DNA of 64,000 bases from Sphingobacteriales bacterium (GCA_016718845.1 JADKCK010000009.1:1-64000), one strand, 5' to 3'. Positions 1-8,841 are shown, counted from the stretch's first letter. Translations and numbers: made by a program. Notes: generated by a model not told the origin, from the letters alone.

Positions 1-44
1 ACAACGACAAAGGAAAAAAATAAAAACCTTTGTGGCATTTTTGT

Positions 45-90
45 AAAAAACGGTTGGGTTGGGTTTAAACCAATCCAACCGTTTTTTTTT
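45..90. terminator. Intrinsic terminator hairpin
   Basis: Inverted repeat with arms AAAAAACGGTTGG (45-57) and CCAACCGTTTTTT (75-87) followed by more T. It probably ends a gene lying to the left of the window. The A-rich left arm would let it work on both strands. Confidence 0.8.
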
Positions 91-149
91 GCATATAGTC
101 ACTAAAATTCTTGTTTTCTTTATCTCAACAACCAACTAAAACTTGGCAA

Positions 150-926
150 ATGAACAACACCATCAAAACCATCGACGAGTATATAGCCAATTTCCCAGAA
201 GATATTCAAATACTTTTAGAACAAATTAGGGCAACCATCATCGAAAAACTACCCGAAGCCGAACAATGTATAAGCTACGGAATGCCTGCCTTTAAAACAC
301 TGGGCAAACCATTGGTGTATTTTGCAGCCTTTAAAAACCATATTGGCTTTTATGCTACCCCAACAGGACACAAAGCATTTGCCAACGAGTTATCAACCTA
401 TAAGCAAGGCAAAGGTTCGGTTCAGTTTCCGTTAAATCAGCCTATACCCTTTAACTTAATAGCCCAAATTGTTGAGTTTAAGCACAACGAAAACCTATCA
501 AAAACAACAAAAAACAAAAACCCCAAACTATCTAACCAAGAGCAAGTTACTAACTACCTTAATAAACTCGACCATCCATTAAAAAATGTAGTAGAAGAGT
601 TACGAAAAATAGTTTTGGCAACAGATACCGAAATTGGAGAGCAGATAAAATGGAACTCGCTAAGTTTTTATTATACCGGCACCATGCAAGCCTTTGACCC
701 CAAAGAATATAAACGAGATATTGTGGTTTTTAACCTTCATAAAAAAGATGTTGTTTTATTGGTGTTTCCAACGGGGGCAAAACTAAGCAACAACACAGGT
801 TTTTTAGAAGGACAATTTACCGATAGCCGAAAAACAACAAGCTTTTGTACTTTAACCGAAGTTAAAAGCAAAGAAAAAGACCTGCAAGCAAGCCTAAAAG
901 AGTGGCTAACAAAGGTAGATAAGTAA
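150..926 (+). CDS. Double DUF1801 (YdhG/YdeI-like) protein
   Basis: Encodes about 258 residues. The first half (about residues 5-115) has the DUF1801 pattern: a start like TIDEYIANFP, then EQCISYGMPAFK, then a phenylalanine-rich stretch with VYFAAFKNHIGFY. The second half (about 130-255) repeats the fold in more divergent form (VTNYLNKLDHPLKNVVEEL, then EIGEQIKWNSLSFYY). Most family members carry one domain, so this is a tandem or fused form. The ATG at 150 is preferred to the one at 111 because the DUF1801 homology begins directly there and the extra 13 residues are low-complexity. DUF1801 proteins are small, cytoplasmic and lack a firmly known biochemical role, so no function is claimed. 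A strong terminator follows at 970. Confidence 0.85.
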   Translation: MNNTIKTIDEYIANFPEDIQILLEQIRATIIEKLPEAEQCISYGMPAFKTLGKPLVYFAAFKNHIGFYATPTGHKAFANELSTYKQGKGSVQFPLNQPIPFNLIAQIVEFKHNENLSKTTKNKNPKLSNQEQVTNYLNKLDHPLKNVVEELRKIVLATDTEIGEQIKWNSLSFYYTGTMQAFDPKEYKRDIVVFNLHKKDVVLLVFPTGAKLSNNTGFLEGQFTDSRKTTSFCTLTEVKSKEKDLQASLKEWLTKVDK

Positions 927-969
927 ACCTATTGTTACACTCCCCCCTCAAATAATACACCAAACAACA

Positions 970-1006
970 AACCGCCGCTGTAGCACTTACAGCGGCGGTT
1001 TTGTTT
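970..1006. terminator. Bidirectional terminator between convergent genes
   Basis: Perfect 13-bp stem, AACCGCCGCTGTA (970-982) with TACAGCGGCGGTT (988-1000), five-base loop and T-rich flank. It lies between the convergent genes ending at 926 and 1019. The core GCTGTA...TACAGC resembles the hairpin repeated at 2171-2703. Confidence 0.9.
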
Positions 1007-1018
1007 ATACCCCAAATA

Positions 1019-1936
1019 CTATTGATTTAAGGTGATGTTTAGCTCAGTTGTTTCGTCTTTTTTAAACACTACGTTTCGTTGTTCGTAGGTTTTGTAATCT
1101 ATTGCAAAAACCACCAAATCAAAAGTACCACTTTCTATTTCCATTTCAAAAGTACCTTTATCGTCGGTGTTGGTTTCAAAACCGCTATCGCTTAGGCGTA
1201 CAATGGCATTGGCAATAGGTTCGTTTTTTTCGTTTGTTACCATACCTTTAAACACCGATATAGTACCTGTACCACTTTTTGAACGCAACAAACCAATTTC
1301 TATAAAATTACCTACTCGCTCGGGTTCGTATCTAAACTTATACATTAGCCTGCCCAACACGCCATACATCTCTTGGCAAGTAATAAGGTGTTGTTTAGTA
1401 AGCAACGAGCCTAATTTATCGCTTTGCCCCTCTTGTTTTTGTTGAGCCAAACGAGCTGCCTCTAATCGGTTATAGTACGTATCGACCATGTTTAATACGT
1501 TAGATAAATTAGGGTACTTTTCTAAGGTCAACGATAGGGTTTCTACGGCACTTACGCGTTGTTCGTAGGTTCCTTGCATAAAAGGCGTGCGTTTGTTCGG
1601 AAAAATAGCACGCTCATCGGGCGAGTCTTCGATGTATACTGCCCTTACTGCCCCTTCCCAACGACGCACTTGTGTAGTAATTTCGCTAATTACTGTTTCA
1701 AAATTAAGGGTTTGCCCTTCGTAAATGCCCAAATACGATTGTTTTTGTGCATACAACTCTTTAAATGCTAAATAAAAAGCCTTAAAATCGGTGTAGATAA
1801 GGGCAATGTCGGCATCATGCTCGGCTTCGGCAGCTAATTTTGCATAAGTATCCTCGAACAAGGTTAATGCTAATTTAAAACTGCCTTTTGTGTTAACAAA
1901 AAAGGTGTTGATTAAAAAAATCCAAAGTCTTTCCAT
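1019..1936 (-). CDS. Hypothetical protein with C-terminal CarboxypepD_reg-like domain
   Basis: A 305-residue protein. Residues 1-220 look helical and are not recognised. The last 80 residues (from VFKGMVTNEKNEPIANAI through GTFEMEIESGTFDLVVFA) form a carboxypeptidase-regulatory-like beta-sandwich, a fold common in Bacteroidota envelope proteins. The N-terminus has a weak hydrophobic stretch (LWIFLINTFFV), but I see no clear signal peptidase or lipoprotein motif, so location is uncertain. The gene is monocistronic: it converges with the DUF1801 gene and has over 1 kb of non-coding DNA upstream. Confidence 0.7.
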   Translation of the reverse strand: MERLWIFLINTFFVNTKGSFKLALTLFEDTYAKLAAEAEHDADIALIYTDFKAFYLAFKELYAQKQSYLGIYEGQTLNFETVISEITTQVRRWEGAVRAVYIEDSPDERAIFPNKRTPFMQGTYEQRVSAVETLSLTLEKYPNLSNVLNMVDTYYNRLEAARLAQQKQEGQSDKLGSLLTKQHLITCQEMYGVLGRLMYKFRYEPERVGNFIEIGLLRSKSGTGTISVFKGMVTNEKNEPIANAIVRLSDSGFETNTDDKGTFEMEIESGTFDLVVFAIDYKTYEQRNVVFKKDETTELNITLNQ

Positions 1937-2170
1937 GAAAATAAAACTTTTGGTTTACGTAAATAAAAAGTAATTTGTACTTAACCGCTAGTACCATAAA
2001 CGCTATATAGTTTAAAATAGTTGCCCCCAAAGCCTTTTTTTTAAAATTTTTTTTACACTAAACTATATATCCCCCAAAACCTAAAAATACCCCATTTTTA
2101 CCCTTTTAAAGGGTATTTTGGGCATTTTCTGCTCATATAAACGTATTAAAGAATATACCACATTGGTTTA

Positions 2171-2703
2171 TGTATTTTCCGAAACGCTGCTGTAACTCTT
2201 ACAGCAGCATTTGTATTTTCCGAAACGCTGCTGTAACTCTTACAGCAGCATTTGTATTTTTCGGAACGCTGCTGTAACTCTTACAGCAGCATTTGTATTT
2301 TCCGAAACGCTGCTGTAACTCTTACAGCAGCATTTGTATTTTCCGAAACGCTGCTGTAACTCTTACAGTGGCATTTGTATTTTCCGAAACGCTGCTGTAA
2401 CTCTTACAGCGGCATTTGTATTTTCCGAAACGCTGCTGTAACTCTTACAGCAGCATTTGTATTTTCCGAAACGCTGCTGTAACTCTTACAGCAGCATTTG
2501 TATTTTCCGAAACGCTGCTGTAACTCTTACAGCAGCATTTGTATTTTTCGGAACGCTGCTGTAACTCTTACAGCAGCATTTGTATTTTCCGAAACGCTGC
2601 TGTAACTCTTACAGCGGCATTTGTATTTTCCGAAACGCTGCTGTAACTCTTACAGCAGCATTTGTATTTTTCGGAACGCTGCTGTAATTCTTACAGCAGC
2701 ATT
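2171..2703. repeat. 13 x 41-bp tandem hairpin array
   Basis: Thirteen exact-length 41-bp units start at 2171, 2212, 2253 and so on to 2663, with a decaying 14th at 2704. Each unit contains a perfect 10-bp hairpin with arms GCTGCTGTAA and TTACAGCAGC and a CTC loop, joined by the linker ATTTGTATTTTCCGAAAC. Units 5, 6 and 11 have arm changes (TTACAGTGGC or TTACAGCGGC), mostly allowing G-U pairs. Units 3, 10 and 13 carry the linker octamer inverted (TTTCGGAA in place of TTCCGAAA). There are no unique spacers, so it is not CRISPR. Confidence 0.97.
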
Positions 2704-2753
2704 TGTATTTTCCAGAACACTATTATATGCAGCATAACAATAGTAAATTAATT

Positions 2754-2812
2754 ACAACGGAAACACAGAGAATACAGAAGAATTTTCTCTGTATTCTCTG
2801 TGTCTCCGTTGT
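2754..2812. repeat. Long imperfect palindrome
   Basis: A 59-bp inverted repeat. The left part is ACAACGG plus ACACAGAGAATACAGA, and the right part TCTGTATTCTCTGTGT plus CCGTTGT. A related but more degenerate palindrome lies at about 56850-56980, inside a cassette recombination site. Confidence 0.85.
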
Positions 2813-2907
2813 AAACAGTGGTGTTTGCAGTTTTTTTATTTCTATGTAATTGCCCCCAAAAAAGCAAAAAAGATTGTCCTAAAAGTTAGCTAAACTAAAA
2901 AAAGCCG

Positions 2908-2915
2908 TATATTTG
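2908..2915 (+). promoter_or_regulatory. Bacteroidota -7 box TATATTTG
   Basis: TATATTTG matches the TAnnTTTG consensus and lies about 50 bp upstream of the ATG at 2965. The -33 element is weak. Confidence 0.6.
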
Positions 2916-2964
2916 CAGCTAATTAAAGCAAACAATAAATCAGCATTAAAAATAATCTACTAAA

Positions 2965-5471
2965 ATGACTTACGAAAATATTAGAGAAGAAGAACTAAAA
3001 AACAAAATAGCACAAGATTATTTTGGCATGTTTGATTGCACCAAAATTATAGGTAATGTTGATTTTTGTGTAACTTTATCAACCGAAAACAAAAAACAAA
3101 CACAACTTTTAGAAACCGAATCGTTGCTTTGGGCAGAGGCTAAAAAGGGTAAATCGGACATATTTAAATCGATAGTACAACTTATACTTACCATTGGCAA
3201 AGCTCGCACCTTCGACAAAAACATGCCCCCCGCTTATTTGGGCGCTTTTGATGCCGAAAAAATAGCCTTTATTCCGTATAACGATATCCACGACATTTTT
3301 TATCAAAACGATTTTAACTGGAATGTTACCCCATCGAACTACGAAACCAAAGAGTTTAAACAGGTTTACGAAAAAGTAAAAACCACCATCGAAAACAAAT
3401 CGCTGCTTTTTTATTTTGATAAAGACCATAAAGAACTGCACGAGTTTGTTAAAATCAATTTTATTTTGGGTAAATCGAGTACCTCTAAAATACAAATTGA
3501 CAAAAGCAATTTTATGGTTATTTACAGTAAATGGTTATTGGCAGTTAAACCAACCGTAGCCGTAAATTGGGTCATTGCCCAAAAAAATGGCATTATCGAC
3601 GGCGATTTTTACCTTGCCGATTTACTGTCGGAAGAAAACGAAACCCTAAAAGAAAAATTATACGTACTGCTAAAAAAAGACCACTACCAACTTGACCGAA
3701 AAGAGGACGAGGCGGGTATGTTTAGCTCAAAAACTACCTCTTTTACCGATAACCAAAAGGCACACCAGCAATTTTGGAACAAATACGAGCGCCCACCCAA
3801 AGAAGATTATTGGGATTATATTGTAGAACGCCGCGATTTATTAGTGCCGCAAGATGTGCGCGAACGAAAAGGCAGCTTTTTTACCCCACAAATTTGGGTA
3901 GAACTGTCGCAAAAATACCTTACCGACGTGCTTGGCAAAGATTGGCAAGACGAGTACTATATATGGGACTGCGCCTGCGGTACAGGCAACCTATTGGCAG
4001 GGCTTACCAACAAATACAACATTTGGGCATCGACACTTGATACGCAAGATGTAGATGTGATACGCGACCGTATCAAAAACGGAGCAAACCTATTGGAAAG
4101 CCACGTTTTTCAGTTCGACTTTTTGAACGACGACTTTACCAAACTGCCACAACCCTTACAAGACATTATCAACAATCCCGAAAAACGTAAAAAATTGGTA
4201 ATGTATATTAACCCACCTTATGCCGAGGCAACAACTGCTAAAACAGTAACGGGCACGGGCGAAAATAAAGCTGGAGTTGTGAAAGGAACTAAAATTAGGG
4301 AACAATACCAAAGTAGACTCAACGGGGCAGCTAACGAAATTTTTGCTTTATTTATGGCACGGATTTACGATAAAATACCCGATGCTAAATTAGCACAGTT
4401 TTCAAAATTAAAATTTGTTCAAGGAACTAATTTTGTAAAGTTTCGTGATTTTTTCGGGCTAAATTTTTGAAAGGTTTTATTGTCCGAGCAAATACTTTTG
4501 ACAATGTGGTAGGTGAGTTTCCTATTGGCTTTACTATTTGGGATTTGAACAGTAAGCAAAAAATAGACCATATAGTTTGCGATGTTATAGCTAATGACGG
4601 TACACAAGTAGGCAACAAACTTTTTTATGGCGAACTACCGCAAAGTATCAATAAATGGATAAAAATTTATGATAACGGAAGTAGCGAACATATAGCCTAT
4701 ATGGAAAACCCTGCTCCAGACTTTCAAAATAATAAATTTTTAAACATTACTGTTCAATCAGGCACTCGTCACGTTAATTATTACGCTTTCACCAAAAATA
4801 ATCTTTTTTTTGGCTGTATTTATTTTACTGTAAGGCAAGTTTTTGAACCCACTTGGCTCAACGACCGCGACCAATTTTTATACCCCAATGATGGTTGGAA
4901 AACAGACAAAGAATTTCAAAATGATTGTTTGGCATTTACTTTATTTCATAGTCAAAACAGAATAACAAGCAAAGAAGGCATCAACCATTGGATACCATTT
5001 ACCGAACAAGAAGTAGATGCCCAAGAGAAGATGGAAAGCAATTTTATGACGCAGTTTATTAAAGGAAAAATAAAACCAAGCGAAGATGCCAACATATTTA
5101 CAGTGGTAGAAGAACCCAAAACACCCTACGAAACGCCGCTAAAATTCTCGCCCGAGGCAAAAGCGGTTTTTGATGCAGGGCGCGAGCTTTGGCGATACTA
5201 TCATGCCCAAAAATTCCCCTCCATTGGAGGGCTGTCCCAAAAATTCCCCTCCGATGGAGGGGTGTCCGCAGGACGGGGTGGTTATAATGTAAATGCAAGT
5301 TTGTACGACATACGCGAGTTTTTTCAGGGCAGAAACGAAGCGGGCAAGATGAACAACAAAAGCACCGACAAAACCTACAGTAAATTAATAGCCAATTTGC
5401 GAGCTAGTCTAAAAGCACTAGCCAACAAAATAGCCCCAAAGGTGTATGAGTATGGTTTTTTAAAGGTGTAA
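2965..5471 (+). CDS. Type IIG-like restriction-methylation protein, split by a -1 frameshift at about 4467
   Basis: Two overlapping frames (2965-4470 and 4467-5471) together give about 835 residues of one adenine-N6 methyltransferase-type enzyme. Near residues 30-55, VDFCVT followed by LLWAEAKKG looks like a PD-(D/E)xK nuclease core. SAM motif I is DCACGTGNLL at about residue 334, and catalytic motif IV is NPPY at about 416. The second frame continues the target-recognition half (EFPIGFTIWDL) and has only a TTG start, so the two parts are one polypeptide, not two genes. The junction reads A-AAT-TTT-TGA. This could be a sequencing indel, a loss-of-function mutation or a -1 slippery site. A repeat is inserted in frame at 5208-5281. 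Restriction-modification is inferred from motifs only; no separate endonuclease or specificity gene is adjacent. Confidence 0.8.
5208..5281 (+). repeat. Palindromic genomic repeat inserted in frame within the methylase gene
   Basis: Two copies of AAATTCCCCTCC-nn-TGGAGGG followed by a GTCCGCAGGAC/GGGGTGG tail. They encode a low-complexity insert (QKFPSIGGLS, then QKFPSDGGVSAGRGG). A shorter copy in reverse orientation lies in non-coding DNA at 26773-26803, which supports a mobile repeat rather than native coding sequence. Confidence 0.8.
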
Positions 5472-5491
5472 AATTTAAACAACATCTCCAA

Positions 5492-5535
5492 ACAAAAACG
5501 CCAAATTTGCATTGTTGCAAATTTGGCGTTTTTGT
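5492..5535. terminator. Strong bidirectional terminator
   Basis: Perfect 20-bp stem (5492-5511 with 5516-5535) containing ACGCCAAATTTGC, a four-base loop and A/T-rich flanks on both sides. It lies 3' of the methylase gene and of the convergent lipoprotein remnant. Confidence 0.93.
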
Positions 5536-5582
5536 TTTTGGGCTAAAACAGGGTTTACTTCACCCGTCTAATTGTTTTAATA

Positions 5583-6121
5583 CTAATAGCGTTTATTTAA
5601 TTTAGCTCTTTCTTGCCGCAACGATAAAGATATAGCCCTGTTTGGAGTTTTCTGCCAAGACAGGATATCCCAAAACCATATCCTTTTATTGATGTTGATT
5701 GGATAGCTCACTTTTTTTGTTTCACTATTTTGTATTTCTTCGTACTCAAATCGGTAGGATTTGGGTAGTTTTATTGGAACTTGCCCAAGTGTAATAAACA
5801 TAAATGCCGCTGGTCCAGTTAGGCAACGAAACGTAGGAAGATAGCTGAGTTTAGTTAATCTTATTTTTAAATTAGTAGTGCTATCATCTGTGAAAGCATA
5901 CAACTTTGATTTTTTAATTATCCTACACTCTTGTGGATATTCGGATTGATTGATAATAAACGCTTGTTCTTTTTCGATAGTGCTAAACTCTTTTTGGGCT
6001 AACCTATCTTATCTGTTTTAACATGGTAAGAAAAACAAGAGGATAGAAAAACAAGACAAATAAAAGACAAACTTGTAATACGTACTAGTATTGCAAATTT
6101 AGATGGTTTATTTTTTTTCAT
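5583..6121 (-). pseudogene. Small lipoprotein gene broken by frameshift(s)
   Basis: On the minus strand an ATG at 6121 opens a classic lipoprotein signal peptide (MKKNKPSKFAILV, then a hydrophobic run ending in lipobox LSSC), but that frame stops at about 6000. A plausible continuation is found in other frames and resumes in the frame running from about 5903 to 5583, which ends NRAISLSLRQERAKLNKRY. The combined product would be about 178 residues, with a lipidated N-terminus and a beta-rich C-terminal part (KSYRFEYEEI). I do not recognise the family. At least one indel is needed to join the parts. Either the gene is decayed or the sequence has residual errors. Confidence 0.55.
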
Positions 6122-6173
6122 TTTAAAGTTGTATTAATTTTTTAAAATTAAAATTAGTATTGTATAAGTGTGT

Positions 6174-6638
6174 TTATTCCGTGAAATACCCTCTTGTAAA
6201 TGGTTCAAAATAACCATTTTCCTCAACACTAAACCCTACTTCTTCTAATATTTTTTTCAATACCTTAGTTTGTTCTTCGTTAGGTTGTATTTCACCAATA
6301 GCATTTGAATAATCTACTATTTTTTCGCCATTTTTGCATACAAATCCTGTATACTGACAATACCCTCCAAAGCAATCAACAAATACGTAAGCAAATGTAG
6401 TTTCTGGAAAAATTTTGCTGAAATCCTGTAACTCATTCTCTATTTTATTATTTATTTCTTCACATTCTTCATAATCATCGTCTATTGCACGATATGTCAA
6501 ATCAGGAGCAACAATTCCGATACCAACTAATTCTCCTTCAAATTTTTTAATCCGCAATTTATGCCATTTGCTTCTTGCAAGTGATATTATATTATCGTTG
6601 GTACTTTTTGTAAAAATACCTTTTAAAAGAAAAGTCAT
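6174..6638 (-). CDS. Hypothetical protein
   Basis: A 154-residue acidic protein without signal peptide or membrane segment. The middle is rich in acidic residues (IDDDYEECEEINNKIENEL), followed by an aromatic core with cysteines (VFVDCFGGYCQYTGFVC) and a helical C-terminus. I do not recognise it. Size, acidity and single-gene context would fit an immunity-type protein, but nothing here proves that. The next gene leftward is the broken lipoprotein gene. The upstream 80 bp is AT-rich, without a clear -7 box. Confidence 0.7.
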   Translation of the reverse strand: MTFLLKGIFTKSTNDNIISLARSKWHKLRIKKFEGELVGIGIVAPDLTYRAIDDDYEECEEINNKIENELQDFSKIFPETTFAYVFVDCFGGYCQYTGFVCKNGEKIVDYSNAIGEIQPNEEQTKVLKKILEEVGFSVEENGYFEPFTRGYFTE

Positions 6639-6716
6639 TTGAGTATTGTTTTTTATGATTTGATAATGCTATTTTATCAATGAAAGTTACCGTAAATTTA
6701 AGCATGTTGCAAAGAA

Positions 6717-7289
6717 TTACTTCACCCGTCTAATTGTTTTAATAACGATGGGTTGCAGCAAATATTGTTTATCCTCTTTTTGCGACTGAATTTTTTTGAC
6801 CACCTCCATGCCGCTTATTACTTGCCCAAAGGCGGCAAAGCCTTGCCCGTCGGGGTTGCGTTTGCCGCCAAAGTTTAGCTCGGGTTGGTTGTTAATGCAA
6901 ATAAAAAACTCGCTTGTTGCCGATTGAGGTCCGCCACGAGCCATTGATAGCGTGCCATTTTTATGCAACAGTTTGGTTTTATTGGTTGTTTCTAGGGCAA
7001 TCGAGTCTAATTGTTGGTTTTCGGGCACATTACCCCCTTGTATTACCTCAATTTTTATGTTACGGTCGGCTTCGTTTTGGGGGGTACATACCCTAAAAAA
7101 GCTGCTGTTGTTGTACAGTTGTTTATCTACGTAGGTCATAAAATTACCTACTGTTATGGGTGCTTTTTTAGGATATAGTTCAATGCCAATATTACCCATA
7201 TCGGTTTCTATTACACAATGTATGTTTTTTTGTGTGCGGCAGGCAAGCAATACCGTGCTTAGTAGCAGTAGTGTAAGTAGTTTTTTCAT
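6717..7289 (-). CDS. Cyclophilin-type peptidyl-prolyl isomerase, lipoprotein
   Basis: About 190 residues. The ATG at 7289 is chosen because it gives a lipoprotein signal (MKKLLTLLLLSTVLLAC) and the further upstream start only adds a non-signal tail. The cyclophilin domain spans about residues 25-188: IETDMGNIGIELYPKKAP, FFRV, LSMARGGPQSATSEFFI and GFAAFGQVISGMEVV are the family's core strands and active-site loops. Such proteins catalyse proline cis-trans isomerisation and assist protein folding in the periplasm or at the inner face of the outer membrane. A terminator separates it from the second, FKBP-type isomerase just upstream, so the two folding helpers are neighbours but probably separate transcripts. 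Confidence 0.93.
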   Translation of the reverse strand: MKKLLTLLLLSTVLLACRTQKNIHCVIETDMGNIGIELYPKKAPITVGNFMTYVDKQLYNNSSFFRVCTPQNEADRNIKIEVIQGGNVPENQQLDSIALETTNKTKLLHKNGTLSMARGGPQSATSEFFICINNQPELNFGGKRNPDGQGFAAFGQVISGMEVVKKIQSQKEDKQYLLQPIVIKTIRRVK

Positions 7290-7331
7290 GATAATTGTTG
7301 TTTTTAAACAGCAAGATGTATTAAAATACAC

Positions 7332-7367
7332 ATACCCCCGCTAAACTAATGGGTTTAACGGGGGTAT
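7332..7367 (-). terminator. Terminator of the SlyD-like gene
   Basis: Stem ATACCCCCG with CGGGGGTAT plus an inner AAAC/GTTT pairing, between the FKBP gene (stop at 7395) and the cyclophilin gene. Confidence 0.75.
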
Positions 7368-7394
7368 ATTTATTTGGGAGCATTTGAGTGTGGT

Positions 7395-7910
7395 TTAGTG
7401 GTGGTGTCCGCTATGTCCATCTGCGCCATGTGCATGACCGTGTGCCAACTCTTCGGCAGAGGCTAGGCGTACTGCCAAGATAGTACCTGTAAAATAGAGG
7501 TCGATGCCTGCCATTGGGTGGTTAAAATCTAGGGTAGCAGTGTTGTCGTCTACTTCAACAACGGTGCCGTGCATCAATTGTCCGCTTTGGTCGCGCATGG
7601 GTATTACGTTACCTATTTCTAAGATGCTTAAATCTATCGCTCCGTCTATAATAAACGTTTCGAGTGGCAAAGTTACTACTGCTCCCTCTTCAAAAGGACC
7701 ATAGGCGCTGTCGCTATCTATGCCAAACTCAAAAGTATCACCAGCTTTTAGCCCGCTTAGGTTGTTTTCAAAGTCGGGCAATAAACCACCGGCTCCAAAC
7801 AAAAACACAAACGGTTCTTGTGGGTCAACTACTTCTACAATTTCGCCTTGTGCATTGCCTTCGCGTAGTTCGTAGGTAAGTGCCACAACGGTATTTTGTG
7901 CAATATTCAT
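7395..7910 (-). CDS. FKBP-type prolyl isomerase, SlyD-like
   Basis: A 171-residue cytoplasmic protein with the SlyD arrangement: FKBP strand (VVALTYELRE), the PFVFLFGAGGLLPDFENNL loop, an inserted IF-type chaperone domain (about residues 65-120, with GPFEEGAVVTLPLETF), return to FKBP (TLDFNHPMAGIDLYF), and a histidine-rich tail (HGHAHGADGHSGHHH). SlyD proteins isomerise prolyl bonds, act as chaperones and bind nickel or other metals through such tails. The tail here is short but clear. A -7 box TACCTTTG lies about 90 bp upstream on the same strand, giving a leader of some 80 nt. Confidence 0.93.
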   Translation of the reverse strand: MNIAQNTVVALTYELREGNAQGEIVEVVDPQEPFVFLFGAGGLLPDFENNLSGLKAGDTFEFGIDSDSAYGPFEEGAVVTLPLETFIIDGAIDLSILEIGNVIPMRDQSGQLMHGTVVEVDDNTATLDFNHPMAGIDLYFTGTILAVRLASAEELAHGHAHGADGHSGHHH

Positions 7911-8246
7911 CAGAGAACAATATTTTTGTGTAAAAAAAAAGGTATCTTTATCGGTAGCTTAACAAGCCAGCAATAGCAATAGCCGCAAAACGGGTGCAAA
8001 GGTACGCTTTTTTTTGGGCTTGATGATATTTGGTGCGTTATTTATGTTTTTTGTTGTAAAATTTTGTGGTGTTTTAATTAGTTGTACGTATTTTCACCCA
8101 AAAACACTTAATACACTAAACAACACAAGGCGTTTAGTGCTAAGTTAGGGTTTAATAACTTTAATCTAACAACGTAGGGCAAGCCGTTAATTAAAGGCAA
8201 TAAAAAATAGTCTTAACTTTTTTTGCGATTTATTTGGCAGGTCGTA
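7911..8246. other. Intergenic, promoter of SlyD-like gene only
   Basis: No ORF of note. It contains the promoter at 7997-8004 for the leftward gene and otherwise AT-rich sequence downstream of the membrane protein gene. No hairpin terminator is obvious. Confidence 0.6.
7997..8004 (-). promoter_or_regulatory. Bacteroidota -7 box TACCTTTG
   Basis: On the minus strand this reads TACCTTTG followed by CACCC, a perfect match to TAnnTTTG, upstream of the SlyD-like gene. Confidence 0.7.
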
Positions 8247-8801
8247 TCAAGAAAGCATTCCCAAAAGAAGTATAAGAATCCATAAGACAAGCACTACAAA
8301 TAAAATAACAGCAAGACTCGTAATTAATCCCGCAATAGCCCATCCTTTTTTAGGGTGTTTTAAGCCAATAATACTACATATTAGCCCAGCCAAAAGCATA
8401 ATAATAGACAATGTTGCAAATATGGTTCCTAACGACCATACAATTAAAAACACTAAGCCCATGATAGCTAACGAAAATCCAACAATGCCAATTACATTAA
8501 CATTATTAGGCGGTGTATCGTTTTTTAGGTGTTTGAGTTTTTTTAGCAGCGATAGTTTTTGCCCTAAGGTTAGTTTTTGTTTGGGTATATTTACCGATGT
8601 GTTGGCATCTAAAACCAAAGGCAAGGTGTTTGGAGCAAATGTTGCTAAATTAGCTTGGGCGGTGGTAGTTAGGTTTTGCTTGGGTATTGGCATATCTAAG
8701 AGCGGAATACTAAGCAACTCTTTGGTATACGAAGGTTCGTTGTTTTGAGCAAATACAGATAAAGTGCAACAAAAAACAAGTAGTGTAATTATTTTTTTCA
8801 T
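8247..8801 (-). CDS. Small secreted/membrane hypothetical protein
   Basis: A 184-residue protein with a signal peptide (MKKIITLLVFCCTLSVFAQ, cleavage after AQ), a non-conserved exported linker (residues 20-100), then three hydrophobic segments at about 103-123, 127-147 and 155-180 separated by a KHPKKGWA loop. The C-terminal hairpin resembles DUF4190-type membrane proteins, which usually have two helices around a KG-W loop. No enzymatic motif is seen. A -7 box TATCTTTG lies 33 bp upstream. Confidence 0.7.
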   Translation of the reverse strand: MKKIITLLVFCCTLSVFAQNNEPSYTKELLSIPLLDMPIPKQNLTTTAQANLATFAPNTLPLVLDANTSVNIPKQKLTLGQKLSLLKKLKHLKNDTPPNNVNVIGIVGFSLAIMGLVFLIVWSLGTIFATLSIIMLLAGLICSIIGLKHPKKGWAIAGLITSLAVILFVVLVLWILILLLGMLS

Positions 8802-8833
8802 GATGTATTGATTTTGTTTTGTGTAAGTTTACA

Positions 8834-8841
8834 CAAAGATA
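8834..8841 (-). promoter_or_regulatory. Bacteroidota -7 box TATCTTTG
   Basis: Minus-strand TATCTTTG 33 bp upstream of the ATG at 8801. Confidence 0.65.

Larger units (their letters stand above)
1937..2964. other. 1-kb intergenic region holding a repeat array
   Basis: No convincing ORF. It holds AT-rich leader sequence of the leftward gene (1937-2160), the 41-bp hairpin array (2171-2703), a long imperfect palindrome (2754-2812) and the promoter of the restriction-methylation gene. Confidence 0.8.

Noticed and set aside
2171..2703. CRISPR array
   Set aside because: The 41-bp units are contiguous and identical throughout; there are no unique spacers and no cas genes in the window.
6914..7344. 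Rightward ORFs over the cyclophilin gene
   Set aside because: They are shadows of the coding frame on the opposite strand.
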